From NCBI GenBank assembly GCA_026874595.1, contig CM049311.1:57496453-57560452 (forward strand): a stretch of DNA of 64,000 nucleotides, in the 5' to 3' direction. The position numbers and the translations under genes are program-made. Positions 14,148-26,487 of this stretch are shown here, piece after piece. Within the stretch, counting starts at the first letter, position 1. Every line of letters starts with the position of its first letter. The notes below the pieces were generated by a model that had not been told where the DNA came from, did not search any database, and saw only the letters and a list, made by a program, of their open reading frames with translations. The stretch is from Sipunculus nudus (Eukaryota; Annelida; Sipuncula; Golfingiida; Sipunculidae).

Positions 14148-14985
14148 CAAAAAAGACCAGTGTCCCCTAATGGGAGGTGGATACCCCCTACCACGTTGTG
14201 GGGAAATTTTTAAAATATGTAGTCAAAATGAAGAATTTTTAGCCACTATCCTTGATGTGTATTAGAGCCCTGCGAGGGCTGCATCCCGCCCAGCCGGCTG
14301 ACTTTTTATGGATTTTGTTGGGCGGGGCGTGCTAAAAAATTACCTGCGGGGCGGAGCGGGTTACATGATATTTTAGTGCGGGTTTCTGCGGCGGAAAGCA
14401 TGATTGTAGTGAGGAGATGATTACATTTACTTAAATGTAAAGTACTGTAGGTCTGTTTGTATATTCCTTCGGTTATTTCGTATTCTTTATTACTATATTG
14501 CACTTATAAAATATAAATTCCCTGAGTTTTGAGACAGATTCATCTTTGGTGGGACCACTGGTCAGAATATTGTACAAATGTACCTGGGAATAGTGTTGTA
14601 TATTTAGACTTTTCAGCACTGTGGGCCTATAGCTGCGGCCAGTAGGCCCTATCTATCTCAGATATTAAATAACATGGCTGAGGGTAGAGCACCAGGATTA
14701 TACCAGTGGTCTTATAATAGCAGGGGCGTCAATATAGGGGTATATATCCCCCCACATTTTGGCAAGGGGGGGGGATGGTCAATGTAATCATCCCCCCCCC
14801 ACTTTTCAGATAATATTTATATATTTCAAATAAAATATATAAATAAACAGAATTATAGACTTTGGTTCCATTTATAAGTTTTCTATGAAATATAAATATC
14901 TATTAGAATTAGCATATACCTTATTTTTTAAAAACTTAAACTTAATTGATATATATATATTTGATATGTCACACGGACAATAAAA

Positions 14986-14989
<4 letters not shown>

Positions 14990-15030
<41 letters not shown>
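14990..15030. repeat. (TA)n microsatellite inside the nested element
   Basis: A pure TA tract within the nested hAT copy. Confidence 0.9.
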
Positions 15031-15035
<5 letters not shown>

Positions 15036-15080
15036 CATGTCTGTTTTATCCCAATTTTGACTACCCTCCACGCCTGACTT

Positions 15081-15104
15081 CCCCCCCCCCCCCCCCCCCC
15101 CCCC
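15081..15104. repeat. C24 homopolymer
   Basis: Twenty-four consecutive C. The plus-strand length may vary with sequencing. Confidence 0.9.
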
Positions 15105-16424
15105 TTGAAGATAAATTGACGCATCTGTATAATAGTCACTGCATGGGGTGCAATCTGGCTCTGTCACCAGTGGATATAGCTTCACATAACTCACAAAGAC
15201 TGAGGTGTGCTAATCGTGCATGAGCCAAAGAACACTGGCTAGTTTAGAGGACTGCATTGGCAAAGCAGAATGAGATAACGAGCATGGCGCTCATTGGAAA
15301 TCTGATCTGCATGGCGTGCACAGCCATGACCTAAAGCTTGCTCCCTCTGGCGTTCCACAGCCATCCCCTTTCAGTTAATTAGATGATCATCACTGAACAG
15401 GACTGACTTCTTTATCAAATAAAAGGTGTGAACTATCCTCTAGCTAATGCAGCTATAGTGATGAGTAGTGCAATTCTTGGTATACAATCTTAATAGAACG
15501 TGATTGCTTTATTCTTTAGTTTTATTTTATGTTTCCGTATAGCAGCATATGCATGGAAAATGTTTAACCTATAATTATATATTGTTAGCTAAATATCTGA
15601 ATATGTTGAATTTAATAATTACTTTAAATATTTTGAGGGGACACAAAGGCAATATTTGATTAGTGTGTCCCAGTTACTGACATTTCCGCTTATATGACAT
15701 TAAATAAATGTATTATTGTGAGTGGTAATTGTTTTAAAATAAAAAATAAAATACAAGTGAAAAAAACTGAAAACGTCATACCATCAGCAAAACATGGTAT
15801 CGATATCTACTCACTAAAGGTCGACATTATTCATAAATGTATTAAATTTAAAATCATATTTTATTTTCATTTGTCTACCTTTCCGGTTGTCTCTTATGTC
15901 TTTTGTTCATTTGCGGGTTGAATGCGGGTCGATTTTTGTTAATAATGTGGGGCGGTTGGGGGCGGAAAGCTTGATGTGCGGGGCGGGTCCGGGTTGATTG
16001 ATTTTATTATAGGTGGGGGGCGATGCGGGGCGGGTTTTAACAACCGCGGGGAAGTTCGGTTACGGGCCTATAAGGTTTATTTTGTGGGGCCGGTGCGGGC
16101 TCTAAATTTCGGCCCGCCCAGTGGCTTTAGTGTGTATAATGAATTTCCAAAACTGAACCCATTGAAAAATCATAAACTTTGAAAGGCTTCAAACCAACTT
16201 TTATGCCCCCTGCATGTGTCCCTGTGCTCTTACAATAGTTAATATACACACTTAACACTATCCGGGATATCTTCATCTTGAGTATTGTAATGCATGAATT
16301 CGTAATGTGTCCGTTGATTTTCAACTTTGCTGATATATAGACTTTACTGTTTATATGAGCTGATAATTATGTAACGAAATGAGAGCAGTCCTTCACCAGA
16401 TCTATACAGAAAATAAAAGTGCGC

Positions 16425-16441
16425 GGGGGGGGGGGGGGGGG
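16425..16441. repeat. G17 homopolymer
   Basis: A run of 17 G, shortly followed by further G-rich sequence (to about 16447). Confidence 0.9.
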
Positions 16442-16920
16442 AGGGGGTATTGAGACATCTTTCCTATATAGGCCTACGCCGTATTCTCATGACGTATTTA
16501 ACAGTAGACACTTAAACTTAGATTTTATATCAGATATTAGGTAATCTCATATAGATCTTCAGTTCAGGCTTCATTCAAAAAATAGAAACCGGTGTCACAC
16601 TTTCGAGGAAAGCCTCTGACCTTGAGACTGACGAAAGTTCGCGAACATGAGAATTTGCATATCGGACTGCAATGGCGACACGCCAGGGCTTCTGACGTCA
16701 TAATGGAGAAATACTTCGATATGGCCGCTTTCATGCTGGCGCCTTTTCTGGAACTAAATAAACAATTCGTCGCCTGCAACCAACCTCGTATAACGTAGCA
16801 GGCCTATAACGCGACAGTGGAACAAATTACTTTTAGGGTTACATCACGCATACAATCATGACGACTTATGTTTAAAATATCGGAAAGTTAAGCTGCAAGG
16901 TTTTGGATAAAATCGTCAAT

Positions 16921-17059
16921 ATGGAGGTTACTAGTTCCGAGCCCCGCCATTGCCTGCTGCACCGGCGCGTTGATGAGGGTTCTCCCTTTCCACAATTAGC
17001 CCACTGGCAGCGTATGCATGAAAGTCGTTTCTTCAATCCCAATGCACGTATACTTACCG
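16921..17059 (+). CDS. Unknown gene, exon 1
   Basis: Encodes 46 residues beginning MEVTSSEPRHCLLHRR and ending NPNARILT, then a split codon. The frame continues only briefly past the donor before losing protein-like character. Confidence 0.65.
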
Positions 17060-19153
17060 GTAGGACTTCTTTATATATTTCCATTGAATTAATTTTTTAT
17101 TCAATCATCTTCAAAACTCAGAATACAAATTGTTAAATAAAAATTAATAGCAGGCGATCTTTACAAATACTAGTAAGTGCAGGCTAGTTAATCAAAGGAA
17201 AGAAAGGGGGCAGAGGGGGTTCTACTGACTCGGGATAAAGAAAGTACAAGACAAGGTTGAAATGTTTCATGCATGGTTACTGAAGATGCACAAAAAGCAA
17301 ACATGAGATATTTTTTTGTTCGCGAAATTTTGTTTGATCGGTCACGAAACGTTTTCTGGCCAGGCAAAACTACAGGTATAGAGACAAAAGCATGCGTTTC
17401 ATATCTCTAAAGGTCCACTCACTGTGTCACCGGTGGTTTAACTAGTTTAATTATTTAACTATGTTTTATTAAGAGCTCTACTCCCTCCAGCATATAGTTA
17501 AATTCAGGTTTCTTAAAATGCACCATCATTCACCATGTTAAATGTTTTTGCTCTGAAGAATAATCAAATCTGCCCTTAAGGATTAAGATAGGGAACATAT
17601 ACTGTAAAACTTGTTTAAACATGCAAAGAATCGGACATACGATAGCGACATCTGCGGGAACTGCGATAATCCTTATAGTTTTCTCACGGGAACACACAAA
17701 AAGCAACTTATTTAAAAAAACTGATGAATGGTCTAGCCCTTTCCCCATAATATAGGCCCCCGTATACGTGTTTATAACAGGATCCCGCCAAGATATGCCG
17801 TGGAATTTATATATTGTACCTCCGCTTGGAGGCTATAAGTAAGGTATTGTGCGGTTCCCTTAGTTCATCAGTTGGTTTGTCTGTTAGCAACATTACGTAA
17901 ACAGTAATGAACATATTTTGATAAAATCTTGATGATTGGGCAGGTAATACCTGAGGAACAACCCCTTAACTTTTGGAAGTAATCTGAATCGCCATCATAT
18001 ATTTTTTTTGTTATACAAAGGCTTTTTGTCCATTGTGACATATAGGGCCATTCCTTTTGTCCCCATGTTCAAGGGCCAGTGCTTGTTCTACTATATTCAC
18101 CTAGCGTTCCCGTATTATTGAAGCAGTGTATACACGTCATGGAAGTCTAATTCCGGCTGAGGTTTGTAGGCTCTGACTATACCCATTTTGGTTTATCATA
18201 ACAATCTTAAGGGTAGCCCGTACCAGTAGGATATACTTTTGTTACAACGATTGTATAAGACCATCTACAATCTTTTTGTAATTAAACTTCACTAAAATAT
18301 TATTTGATTACGTAACACATATTATCAAAAACTTTCTATTTCAGAGAAGGACGCTGTGGAAAGTCAGAAATTTTATAAGGTGCGTCAGGTTGGGCGGAAC
18401 ACGCCGAGTGTACAGTCCAGGACCCTGCTACATAACGGGACTTCCTATTTCGACTACCGGCGACGTGCCGCTGTAAATGAACTGACGATCGGCAAATATA
18501 TCAACATAAAGTGTCCAGCCAACCTTAAACACAAAATAGAACAAAAACCGGATCCACCTCGCCCTTTTAAGGCAAAACCTTTGGAAAGAGAGCATCTTCC
18601 CTTACCGGTCTGTCCTAAACCTGTCTCTAAGAGAGGGAATTGCTTATTCCGAAGACCGAACCCACCAAAATGGCCGTACACTGCACTGATCCAAAGGTAC
18701 CGGATATCTGGTGATATTATACCGAACACTATACAGAATAACAAACTTGGGCCGGCAGATGTACCAGTGGAAGTGACCCATTCCCCTCATGACATGATAT
18801 GCGTCCAGGCTCCCTCCCAGTTCAAAGCATTAGAAAATGAGGAGAAATCGGAAGACGACCATGACAAAATGGACGACTTAATTGAATATTTCAATACTTT
18901 CAGACTTTGTAGCTTTACGACCTTTTTCGATGAAGCCCCGTTCACTAATGATTCATATTACGCTAAACATTTCCCGCTTTTGATGCAAAAAATCCCCAGG
19001 TGCCACGAACGACTAGAAGAAGCAGAAGACCTTGTCGCGAATGCAGCCCAGGTCAGCCTCAGTTTTTTAAACACCTCTTCTTCAAACGAAACCATTTCGC
19101 CCTGGAGGCCGGCTTTACCACGGCAAAAGTCATTAACACAGATGTCTAATTAA
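16921..19153 (+). CDS. Unknown two-exon gene, 315 aa
   Basis: Exon 1 is 16921-17059 and exon 2 is 18345-19153. The ATG at 16921 has A at -3 and G at +4, and an in-frame TAA lies upstream at 16873. Exon 1 ends one base into a codon before a GTAGGA donor. Exon 2 begins after TATTTCAG with the two bases that complete a glutamate codon, so the junction is in phase and yields 315 residues to a TAA. The N-terminal half is basic and proline-rich (KPDPPRPFKAKPLEREHLPL); residues about 205-225 are acidic (ENEEKSEDDHDKMDD); the C-terminus has an aromatic-rich segment (YFNTFRLCSFTTFFDE) and a short helix (CHERLEEAEDLVANAAQ). No signal peptide or membrane segment is evident. I do not recognise the family. 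A frame of 269 codons in AT-rich DNA plus matching splice phase makes it credible. Confidence 0.7.
17060..18344 (+). other. Intron of the unknown gene
   Basis: A 1285-bp GT-AG intron. No repeat family or nested gene was recognised in it. Confidence 0.55.
18345..19153 (+). CDS. Unknown gene, terminal exon
   Basis: 809 nt, open from the acceptor to TAA at 19151-19153, starting KDAVESQKFYKVRQVGR. The only in-frame start-like codon near the 5' edge is GTG, so this cannot be a stand-alone gene. It requires the upstream exon. Confidence 0.7.
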
Positions 19154-19954
19154 CATGCGGATACAAATATGATATAGGCAAACTTTTGGTATGACTCTAA
19201 ATGTATGTGGGACGCGTGTCAAAAACGTTGAGCATTAAAGCATATCCCAAACCCAATCTATCTCTGCGTGAAGTCTTTCGCCTGATTCACTTCATACAGT
19301 ACCAACATATAGGCAAACGTATCCCCCTGATCGGGTCAAGGTCAATGTTGATCCCATCCACTTCAATAATATATGAATGCGTATATCCGAAACTAACCCA
19401 GAAACGTAGTTTGAACCTGCATATATACCTCCACTGGGACCCTTATTTAACGTTCATGTGTTTTACATTGAAAATATATGTCATGAATCATAAAAAATAC
19501 CATACGGTTACGTTGGCAACAGAACAAAGGCGGCCCAAATACCACTGAAGACCGGGATAAAGAATTATTTTGATCCTTTAATTAAATTAAAAACATGGTG
19601 ATTCAGAGTACCTCCAAATTTATTGGATTGTTCCTCAGTCGTTTTATTTCACTTAATTACGGAATTTCCATCAAAATATATTTAAAGCGTTCATGTTAAG
19701 TAAATTTCGAACAGACAAGCTGAACAATCCAATAACCAACCAAAATAAAGAATGCTCTTCCAGTCTTCTGGTGAAAATGTCTATGCTGTGAACTCTGTGC
19801 AAAGTGCGCTTTCAGTTTTATTCTCCGTGTAACTCTTCATGTAAATCATACTCGGAAGATTCCATAGCCGTTTAGTATCCAAACATGCATGAATCTTCTT
19901 TAAGATTATCTAGGAGTGTCTTGGTGGTTTATTTTAAAAGTTATATAAAATAGT
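19154..19954 (+). other. 3' flank of the unknown gene
   Basis: An AATAAA near 19744 is a possible polyadenylation signal. An ATG-initiated frame of 115 codons at 19201-19548 lies in this segment, but it has no recognisable domain and is more likely chance sequence in the 3' UTR. Confidence 0.4.
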
Positions 19955-20467
19955 TTAGTTTAAACATATTTATTTTAGTTGGATTATACAAATAGCACAA
20001 AGTGCTAATGAACGTACTTTCCAACATATAAGATATACATGGCATACAATGTGTACAACAATTGACACATCAACACAACTATTCAACTGAAATAGAATAC
20101 AACATAGAAAACAAAATAAAAATCTTACCTATCACAGGGTATACATTATATACTGGACTGATTACATAAATATATGCTTACATATACATATAAATACACA
20201 CGTACATATATCTTAGAGTCATACATTACAGTAATGTGACATTGATATCTGGTGTAACCAAGCTGTCAGTATATATATACATACACATAAACAATCAACG
20301 GATTTACAGGAAGGCTGAATATGTAAAATGTACAATTAACATAGCTTTATAAGAATCTCCGGCTTGAAAGAATGTACATGTGAACTGCCTCGACCAGTTT
20401 AAAGTTCATTTCAAGGGTCAGGGAATGATGACCGTTTAAACATGTTATGACAAAAAAAAGCTCTGCT

Positions 20468-21060
20468 TCATCTATTCCGAAGGTTTAAGGTATAACATTC
20501 CATAGATTGAAGCATGATATCTTCATACTTAGCCAGGAGTTCAAGTCGGGCGACCTCATACTTTGGACATTCAATGAAAAAGTGGGTAGTGCTTTCAATT
20601 TGTTGACAATGAGGGCATTTGTTAGTAAGAGCCAGACCATGGCAATATAGATGGTCGTTTAGACGACTATTCCCGAGCCTTAATTGTGTCATAGCGTCCT
20701 TAGCGTTCTGTTACTAATACTAGAAGCAAGGGGAGGCATTAGACTGCACTGATACGTAGGGCATAAGTCATTTCTTATCTTAAAGAACAAGCACATTTTT
20801 GCTAAAAATCTACGATTCTTTAGGGTTGGCCAACCTATCTCTCTTAGGAGTTTATCACCATTCGTATTGATCATGGCACCTGACACGATTTTTTGCCGCA
20901 TCATATTGCACTTTCTCAAGCTCGTCTGAGCTTGCACCTGTACAGTTATCGAAAATAACGTTTCCATATTCAAGCAAGTGTCTTACAAATGATTTATAAA
21001 TGATTTCTAAAGTATTTCTCCTATGACGATGCTTCAAGTGGGTCAGCAGGCCAAGTCGTT
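20468..21060 (-). pseudogene. LINE C-terminal region with CCHC finger
   Basis: Fragments in shifted frames: KHRHRRNTLEIIYKSFVRHL (the RT thumb), then GAMINTNGDKLLREIGW, then a zinc finger CPHCQQIESTTHFFIEC (CX2CX7HX4C) near the end. Frame changes occur near 20855-20970 and 20690. Confidence 0.8.
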
Positions 21061-21097
21061 TACGGGCTTTTCAACTCACTTCGTTTATGTGATGGGA

Positions 21098-22072
21098 TCA
21101 AGAAAAATCATACGAAAGTATAAGCCCTAGGTGTTTATGGGTGTTGACCTCCGATAAACGTGTACCGTTCAACAAGAGTGCTGAGTAGACAGGCGGTGAC
21201 GATTTCAAGGAGAAAGTCATGGATACAGTCTTTGTGGGATTATATGTAATCCTGGACCGTCTTGCCCACCCTTCAAGCGTGGTAAGATCCCGTTGTAACC
21301 GATCGTTTCCCTCCTGTGAGTTATCCATGACACTAAAAAGGCAAGTGTCGTCAGCGAATAAGAAAATATTAGATTGTATATTAATACTTATATCATGTGT
21401 GTACACAAGAAACAGAAGAGGGTCACGGATGGACCCCTGGGGGACACCTGCAGTTATCTGACCCCACTTGGAGGAAACCCCATTTATAATGACTCGTTGT
21501 GTTCTATTACTCAGGTAACTCGAAAACCACTCAAGGAGATGGCCACGAATGCCCAATACTTTTAATTTGAAGATAAAACCTTTATGCCATGCTGTATCAA
21601 AGGCTTTGGATGAGTCTATGAAAACCATTCTCACATAATAGCCTGCATCAAGTCCGCGGTAAATTTTGTCAGTTATAGCGACCAGTTGGTTAATTGTTGA
21701 GTCATTCTTTTTAAATCCGGAATTAGTATAAGAAAGAAGTCCATTTGTCATAAGAAATGAATAAAGTTCATCATGTACAATACGTTCAAATACTTTTGAA
21801 ACGTTGCATAAAAGGGAGATAGGCCGATAGCTGCCAATTTCATGAGCATCCCCCTTTTTAAATACTGGACAGACATGTGCACGTTTCCATATATTGGGGA
21901 AACATCCTTCTTTTAAAGACTTGTTAAAGATAAGTGTTAATGATCTACATATGCTGTCGGCGGTAGCTCGCAAGAGAAAATTCCCTATATCGTCGGGACC
22001 AGTAGCTTTATTGTCCTTGAGTTCATTCAAGATGGTATGAACGTTGGATTCACGAGCTTTAATTGATGTCAA
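21098..22072 (-). pseudogene. LINE reverse transcriptase domain
   Basis: A 324-residue frame with RT motifs in order: KATGPDDIGNFLL, SYRPISLL, FIDSSKAFDTAWH (motif A), TAGVPQGSIRDPLLF (motif B), FADDTCLF (catalytic motif C) and HKHLGLILS. The catalytic aspartates are present. Upstream (22113-22580) a basic linker continues in another frame. Downstream the frame breaks near 21098. Confidence 0.92.
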
Positions 22073-22579
22073 TGCATAGGGAGTAAATGCAAATAAGTTG
22101 CCGATAGTAAATTCATCTTCGGCTGGCTCTGGTGTATTTTGGGAAAAAAGAAAGAATCATCTCATTTCCAACTTGGATAGGAGGTATACCAACTTGTCTC
22201 CTTTTACCGAGCAGACCTTTTACAGTGTGCCACCATGATTTATTGGTTGAATGCTCCAAGGAAATATTGAGATTTCGGAAATATAAATTTTGACAAGCTC
22301 GGTTTGCACGGACGACATCATTACGAGCGCGTTTGTAATGCTGATAATGTTGCTTGTCTCTAGTTCTATAACGGCGCCACAACCGATTTCGCTTTCGTAT
22401 TAATTTTCTCAGCTCGGCAGTCACCCAAGGTTTATCATTATGTCTTATTAAGACAGTTTTCTGCGGAACAAACTTAGATGCTATGGAGATAAAAATGTTG
22501 GTCCAAACCTCAGCGAGAGAGTTTACATCATTAATTTCTTCGAGGGTTCTGTCCTTAAATTTCTATCAAGGGCATTGTT

Positions 22580-23370
22580 TTATCCTTCCAAGTTAGCTCG
22601 TTTAAAATCCCAGATTGTTCTTCGGGTTGTTTTCGTTTTGTTAGGTGAAAATCTAAGCTTACAAAAGACAGGGCAATGATCGCAATTCGATATCGGTGGT
22701 AGGACCATAGTTGTTGTAATAGAATCTGGGCTATCGGTTATTAATAAATCTAATAAGGATTTACTGTATTCTGTAATTCGAGTAGGTTGGTCAACCATTT
22801 GAGCGAGCCCATTTCTATCAAACAAATCATGTAATTCAAGTCCGAGTTCACTGTTGTGATGATCGGAGTTCCATGTTAGACACCTGTCATTAAAGTCGCC
22901 TGTTAATAATATCAGACTAGCTGAACTGACCAGGGCTTTTTCTATCGACAACTCTAATGATTAAAGGAAAATTTCTCTAGTGGATTGTATTTGACCTGGA
23001 GGACGATAATAACATGCTATGAGCGTCGACCCCTTGGATCCCTGTACCTCTACCCACAGACATTCATTTTGATCATCAATAAGATCTCGTTGTTGTATTA
23101 CCTGAAGGTTACACTTGTAATATATAGCGACACCACCTCCATGTCTGTGTTGGTCTTTCCGTATTAATTCAAATACCGGTAGTGAAACTATGCTATCAGG
23201 AATGCTCGAGTCCAACCAACTTTCACTCACACGAATAATTTCAAGCTTGTATGGTTCGGACAAGATATCCAGCTCTTCTAATTTACCTACAGCTAATAAA
23301 CTCCTTACGTTGACGTGACATACAAGAAGTTCATGGGGGCGAGGCACAGGCCAGGGTTAGGATGGATGTC
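22580..23370 (-). pseudogene. LINE endonuclease domain (frameshifted)
   Basis: APE-type endonuclease. The first part has HVNVRSLLAVGKLEEL, SESWLD and HRHGGGVAIYYK, and CYYRPPG. A frame break near 22955 is followed by LLTGDFNDRCLTWNSD and SNCDHCPVF; the usual SDH motif reads CDH here. A further frame break near 23349 separates the 2A-like DIHPNPG motif from the domain. It nicks target DNA in active relatives; this copy is broken. Confidence 0.85.
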
Positions 23371-23400
23371 ATTCGCATGTATCAGAAAAAAGATACACAT

Positions 23401-23941
23401 TTTTGCACGATGTTTGGCACCAAAGAACACACGAAATATTATTTTTGCGGTTTTCAACAGAGGAGACTAGTTATGTAATAAACGGTGAAACATGTGGGTC
23501 GCCCCATTCGTTAACGTCACAAAGAACACGTATTCAAAATTGTTATGACGAGAGGGTGGAACACCTGGCGATTCGAGACTATAACTGAATTTGCGCACTG
23601 GTGTTTCGGTGGTAAAAAACCTTGGTCTATTTTGCATGTTAAAGGTGGTGAACCTGTGTGGTCGAACACTAACGTTAAAGCATTGTGTGGAAAAGAGCTT
23701 GTTTATGGAGGCAAGGTATAATTATGGATAACAATAATGAAACAAATGGTGCATGGGAACCCATGCGGAGCTATACAGAACGAGAAAACCAACAGAACAA
23801 ATCTTACATGACAAAAGTCAAAGGAAATTATTCGAACTATTTGCATATGACTAACATATTTACCATTGAGGCCAGCCAAATAAGTGTTCGACGGATTCAT
23901 AAGCCAAGAATAAAGAAAGAGTGGGCGATTTGTTCCTTTAC
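23401..23941. other. Unannotated flank of the LINE
   Basis: No supportable gene. The 61-88-residue frames on either strand have no known motif and could include degraded LINE 5' sequence. Confidence 0.4.
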
Positions 23942-24410
23942 AGAGGCCTAATCATATATCTGACCTTTATAAACAAAAGGTAATCGCTTTGGGATTACAT
24001 GAATATAGGCCAGAAAATGTGGGTATCACTGCACACAGGCTGCTTGTTTTGTTTATATCAACGTGTTTATAATATGGGGGGGGGGGGCGCCAAAATAATC
24101 AAAACAAATTCAACAAGGGCTTCTGGCAACAAGTCTTATAAGCCAGAGCTTTGCAAATGGCGTTTTTGCAACAAGTGACCTTTCTATCTCCGCATATATG
24201 CAACCTACTATCTTAGGAAACATGTTTTTCCCGTTTGTCAACATTGCTGTGTTTACAAACATGTTGTTTATACCCAAGTTCACACATCCTTCACGAAGGC
24301 CTTATATGAGAACTTTTCACAACCAAAATTACATTAAGATCATTTATATATACACAGAGGAAGCCAGAAATCACATAAATTCTTTTTCAAAAGGTAGGTG
24401 AATGGGCATC
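23942..24410 (-). mobile_element. Repeat family A, copy 1 (inverted)
   Basis: About 470 bp, clearly homologous in inverse orientation to 30033-30481 along its whole length. Shared blocks include TGACCTTTATAAAC, CAAATTCAACAAGGGC and CCTTCACGAAGG, and GGTAGGTGAATGGGC. The two ends are imperfect inverted repeats (GGTGCCTATTCACCTA type), so it is probably a MITE. A poly-G tract lies near 24076-24087. No coding capacity. Confidence 0.75.
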
Positions 24411-26487
24411 TTTTAAAAATACAGGTCGAGACAAATAATATGGCATTATGTCCGCTGAAAGAAATTATACAGATACAATTCTAGGAATGGTGCCTGTTCA
24501 ACCACACACAGTTGAATCAACTTTGAGTTGGCATTCCGTAGTACAGTTATTTACCGGACCCCCCCCCCCCCCCCCAAAGGGTTCAAGGGTCCTAGTTCAT
24601 GCTAGTTTACATTGGCTCTTGAAACAGGGCAGAAAAATCCCGCGCATAACAACAGAATCCGTGAACAGTGAATGCAGTTTTTTTGCCAGGCGGCGTAAAC
24701 ACGCTCCAGACAGGCTATACGAGAAGCCTTCACGGCGCACTCACTGCTATGCCCAGCATTTTTGTCCTGACCAGTAATTGGGCTATTTTTACAAAGGAGG
24801 GGCAAATAACGGTAAACAACTTTTGAAATAATTCGACCATTTCTAATTCAATTTTCAGTGACATAAGAAAAAATGCTAGAAGTGAATTTTTAAAAAGGAA
24901 ATTCCATATTTTATGTTGTTTTCTTAACCGTTATGAGTGTTAACGGTAAAGACAACATAGTCTGTCCTTACCGTTAAACTAGTATAGCATGTACATTTGT
25001 TTTTCATAAATGCAAGCAGAGTAATGTCAAGTTACAAGATCTAGCCATTCTGACTTAAGAAATAGTCGTAAAGCAGCTTCTCAGGCCTGGAGTTTACAGG
25101 GAACACTTTTAACTGGGACATTTTAATGTGAATAATCTTTTCTCAAACAACATCAACTATAAAGATAATGATCGATGTATCCCATAAATGAACATCTTGA
25201 GTTAGCATTGAAAACAAAATCTTAAATATTGGAATTTTAGTTGATTTAATTACAAATTGCTATCTCTTCAAGCACCTCATAGCTATTTCATTTACTTTCT
25301 TGATTTTCAAATTGTTACTCAAGAGTTCAACTGTTAATGAAATACTTCATTTTCTCAGATTTAGTTTCAGATATTTTATTGACGTTGTACAACTAATTTT
25401 TTTTTATAGATCTTCCTGTATTTGTTCATTATAATCTAGTATTTTAATCTAAAATCTAAAGACAATAAGCACGGATTCTATGATACCTGTTAGAGTGTCG
25501 TAGTTTAGTTTGTGAAAATATTGATTTTCAGCAAGAAAAACCCCCAGAAAACATACACAGATTTTTCATAAACTTTCATGATACATACAAAATTATATGT
25601 TTGTTAGAGAATAGAGCAAAATACTTCTACATGTACACTAGAAGCCAAATGCTCATAATACATGCACACAAAAACAGCTGTAAAAGTAACATGTAAATAA
25701 ATTGTATTCACACAGGGTTAGTTATAATAGCTTTACATTCTAGTCATGATAATTTCAGGACCGTTTCCTTATTTAAAAAATGGTCAAAGGTGTAACTGTA
25801 AGACTTTCATAAGAATGCAAATATGAACAAAGACTAATTTTTCTATAAAAAAATCATCAATCCTTGCATTTGTTACATATTTGCAGGAATTTGATCTTCT
25901 ACAGCCCGTTTTCAGGTTCAAATATGTAAAATGCAAATGTTAATCCGAGTAGTTGTTTACCAATATTTTTACATGTGACATACGGGTTTGAAGTGTATAC
26001 GCAAAATGCCAGCCCCCATGAGAGGTTTTGAGAAACAAGGGGAAATAAACCTGTCAGGTATCTGCAATGTTTATAGTGGAATTACACTTTCTGGAACATG
26101 CCAAAATCAACAAAGTGAAGTAAGATATATTTATTTTAGTTTAAAAATGACCCCTAAATATTTTGCTTCATTTACATTTATTTTTTAACAAAGAAACAGG
26201 AAAGTTTTACTTACTGAAACAACTAACAGTTCTCAGATATTTGTTTATTGTATGTGTGTGTGTCATTAAGTGTGTCGCGGGGGGAGGGGGGGGGGCGGAG
26301 AGGCAAATAGGAGGCAGATAATGCATATTATTCACCGAACCACCCTAGAGTTGTCTAATTTCATAAGGTTTCCCTCCCCTTCTTTTTCAGATTCTCCAAC
26401 CAGAGTCTGACATTTGCTTATCTTAAATTATCATGTAAAAATTAAAACTACATAAACACGTAACAGAGAAATCAAATAGAATACAGA
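24411..26487. other. AT-rich sequence with a poly-C run and a palindrome
   Basis: No gene supported. It holds a C run at about 24560-24575, an inverted repeat at 24940-24977 (listed separately), and otherwise plain AT-rich sequence. The 109-residue frame at 24448-24777 crosses the C run and is not protein-like. Confidence 0.45.
24940..24977. repeat. Inverted repeat with 15-bp arms
   Basis: TTAACGGTAAAGACA at 24940-24954 faces its near-perfect complement at 24963-24977 (14 of 15) across 8 bp. The arm motif equals the terminal repeat of the MITE at 34733-35046, so this may be two element ends meeting. Confidence 0.8.

Larger units (their letters stand above)
14721..15127. mobile_element. Nested non-autonomous hAT element with perfect 8-bp TSD
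   Basis: The ends are CAGGGGCGTCAAT and, in reverse, CAGATGCGTCAAT. Identical 8-bp flanks tataatag (14713-14720 and 15128-15135) mark the insertion. It carries G-rich/C-rich stretches near 14766-14800, a TA tract (14990-15030) and a run of 24 C (15081-15104). It is 407 bp with no coding capacity, and is younger than the host element. Confidence 0.85.
14263..16129. mobile_element. Non-autonomous hAT element (1.87 kb)
   Basis: The left end reads TAGAGCCCTGCGAGGGC. The right end in reverse reads TAAAGCCACTGGGCGGGC. The flanks are atgtgtat (14255-14262) and gtgtgtat (16130-16137), an 8-bp duplication with one mismatch that fits the hAT target preference nTnnnnAn. Subterminal GCGGGGCGG blocks are clustered near both ends (14340-14400 and 15940-16040), as expected for transposase-binding repeats. 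No transposase frame is present. A second element is nested inside. Confidence 0.75.
19955..23400 (-). mobile_element. Decayed CR1/jockey-group LINE
   Basis: In transcription order it holds a 2A-like DIHPNPG motif (23370-23350), an apurinic endonuclease, a linker, a reverse transcriptase and a C-terminal CCHC domain, with several frame breaks. The 3' UTR probably runs to about 19955, where the minus-strand sequence ends in AAATATGTTTAAACTAAAC, a simple terminal motif as in CR1-like elements. No ORF1 was recognised. Target duplications were not found. Confidence 0.88.

Noticed and set aside
19201-19548. 115-codon plus-strand frame with an ATG
   Set aside because: No domain or splice support; it lies just past the stop of the unknown gene and is probably chance 3' UTR sequence.
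21219-21565. Plus-strand frames opposite the LINE
   Set aside because: Antisense shadows of the reverse transcriptase frame.
24448-24777. 109-codon plus-strand frame
   Set aside because: It crosses a poly-C run, has no motif, and overlaps a comparable minus-strand frame.
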